Shown here piece by piece: positions 63,357 through 64,000 of a stretch of 64,000 nt of DNA. The position numbers and the translations under genes are program-made. Numbering within the stretch: the stretch's first letter is position 1; every line of letters starts with the position of its first letter. The notes under the pieces were generated by a model. It was given only the letters and a program-made list of their open reading frames with translations. It searched no databases and was not told the DNA's origin. Source of the stretch: Takakia lepidozioides (lineage: Eukaryota; Streptophyta; Takakiopsida; Takakiales; Takakiaceae); contig CM060731.1 of assembly GCA_030704615.1 (NCBI GenBank), positions 35,402,001 to 35,466,000 of the forward strand. The letters are read 5' to 3'.

Positions 63357-64000
63357 GGGATCAACTGCAATGTAAAGCCCAAATGTTTCACTTGTTTGTA
63401 GGAGTGTGTTTGCAAGATGAGACTCGATTCACATTTTTGCAGGAGTAGTGAATTTCAGTCCATCAAGAGGTGTACTTCATGTAGTGAATGCTCTCTTGGT
63501 GTGATAAAGGTGCCCGGCCAGCAATGACAGGCCAGTTTAACCCTAAAGGAGGAGAGGTGTTTTTGGGTTTTTGGACAATTCCGGGACCCACCCTCACACG
63601 TCAGCGGCTACCTGCCCACCAACGTTCATCCACGTGGATGAACCGTACAAACTGCTTTCTACCTAGAAGATGCACAAGCCCCCCAAATTTAGGGAGATTC
63701 CACCTTGTAGTTTGAGAGATTATAACATTTGAAGACGGTGCATTTTTTTGAAAATGGAAACAAAAAAGCAAAAGTTCATGTTTGACCAAGCAAATTATCC
63801 ATGATCCCAAATTTTCCTGGGAGAAAAAGTGCTATATTCCTGTAAAGTGCACAATCCCAAACCCTCACACCAAATTTCACCCCAATCTGCCAAAATGAAA
63901 GGGGGGGTGCTTTGTATGTGACTGGAATGGGGGTCCAAAAAGAGAATTTGCAAAGAAAATGGTATAGGCCCAATTGGGACCCCCAAATTCTCCTTCATTT
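63357..64000. other. right edge, no gene seen
   Basis: AT-rich to mixed sequence; overlapping short open frames without recognisable content. Confidence 0.4.

Overview
The window looks like nuclear DNA of a land plant or close streptophyte relative, most likely a seedless one. The evidence is spliced genes with canonical GT..AG introns, plant-specific families (NIN-like transcription factor, ER-type Ca2+-ATPase, A/B-barrel stress protein, PLS-type PPR repeats, an organellar-SSB 'PDF' motif), a chromodomain Ty3/gypsy retrotransposon primed by tRNA-iMet, and many LINE/SINE/MITE remnants. I cannot fix the lineage further without a search. Family names rest on recognised motifs and remembered family sequences; no database was queried. 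Exon boundaries were placed by reading splice sites and checking phase.

Layout. 1-505: possible 5' part of an unknown minus-strand gene running off the left edge. 1151-2520 (+): small three-exon KGD4/MRPS36-type gene. 5153-17814 (-): long gene of more than 20 exons for a plant-wide protein with Munc13-like features. Its introns hold LINE 3' ends repeated in tandem, a tRNA-like SINE head and a decayed duplicate of one exon end. 17.8-27.1 kb: gene-poor, with one MITE, two tRNA-headed SINEs, a second inverted-repeat element, degenerate tandem repeats and one weak unrecognised gene. 26.97-35.93 kb: a decayed gene with PDF motifs followed by PPR repeats, split by a 6,967-bp chromovirus (27146-34112) with 98.6% identical LTRs and a 5-bp target duplication, but a broken coding region. 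37.9 kb (-): another copy of the LINE 3' end. 38878-40818 (-) and 41197-42429 (+): divergent pair, a stress-responsive A/B barrel protein and a Myb/SANT-like DNA-binding protein, separated by about 380 bp. 43690-49663 (-): complete ECA-type Ca2+-ATPase of 8 exons. 50.5-52.2 kb: further retroelement 3' ends. 56389-61638 (-): complete NIN-like protein (RWP-RK plus PB1) of 4 exons. 62.8-63.4 kb (-): frameshifted Cys/His-rich remnant.

The intact genes are housekeeping or regulatory and do not form a pathway: mitochondrial 2-oxoglutarate dehydrogenase (KGD4), probable membrane-trafficking-type protein, stress protein, DNA-binding regulator, ER calcium pump, and nitrate-type transcription factor. 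No operon-like or CRISPR structure is present. The least ordinary content is the PDF-motif/PPR gene cut by the chromovirus, the LINE and SINE sharing a 3' tail, the repeated LINE termini beside CT tracts, and the exon-level rearrangements in the 5153-17814 gene.
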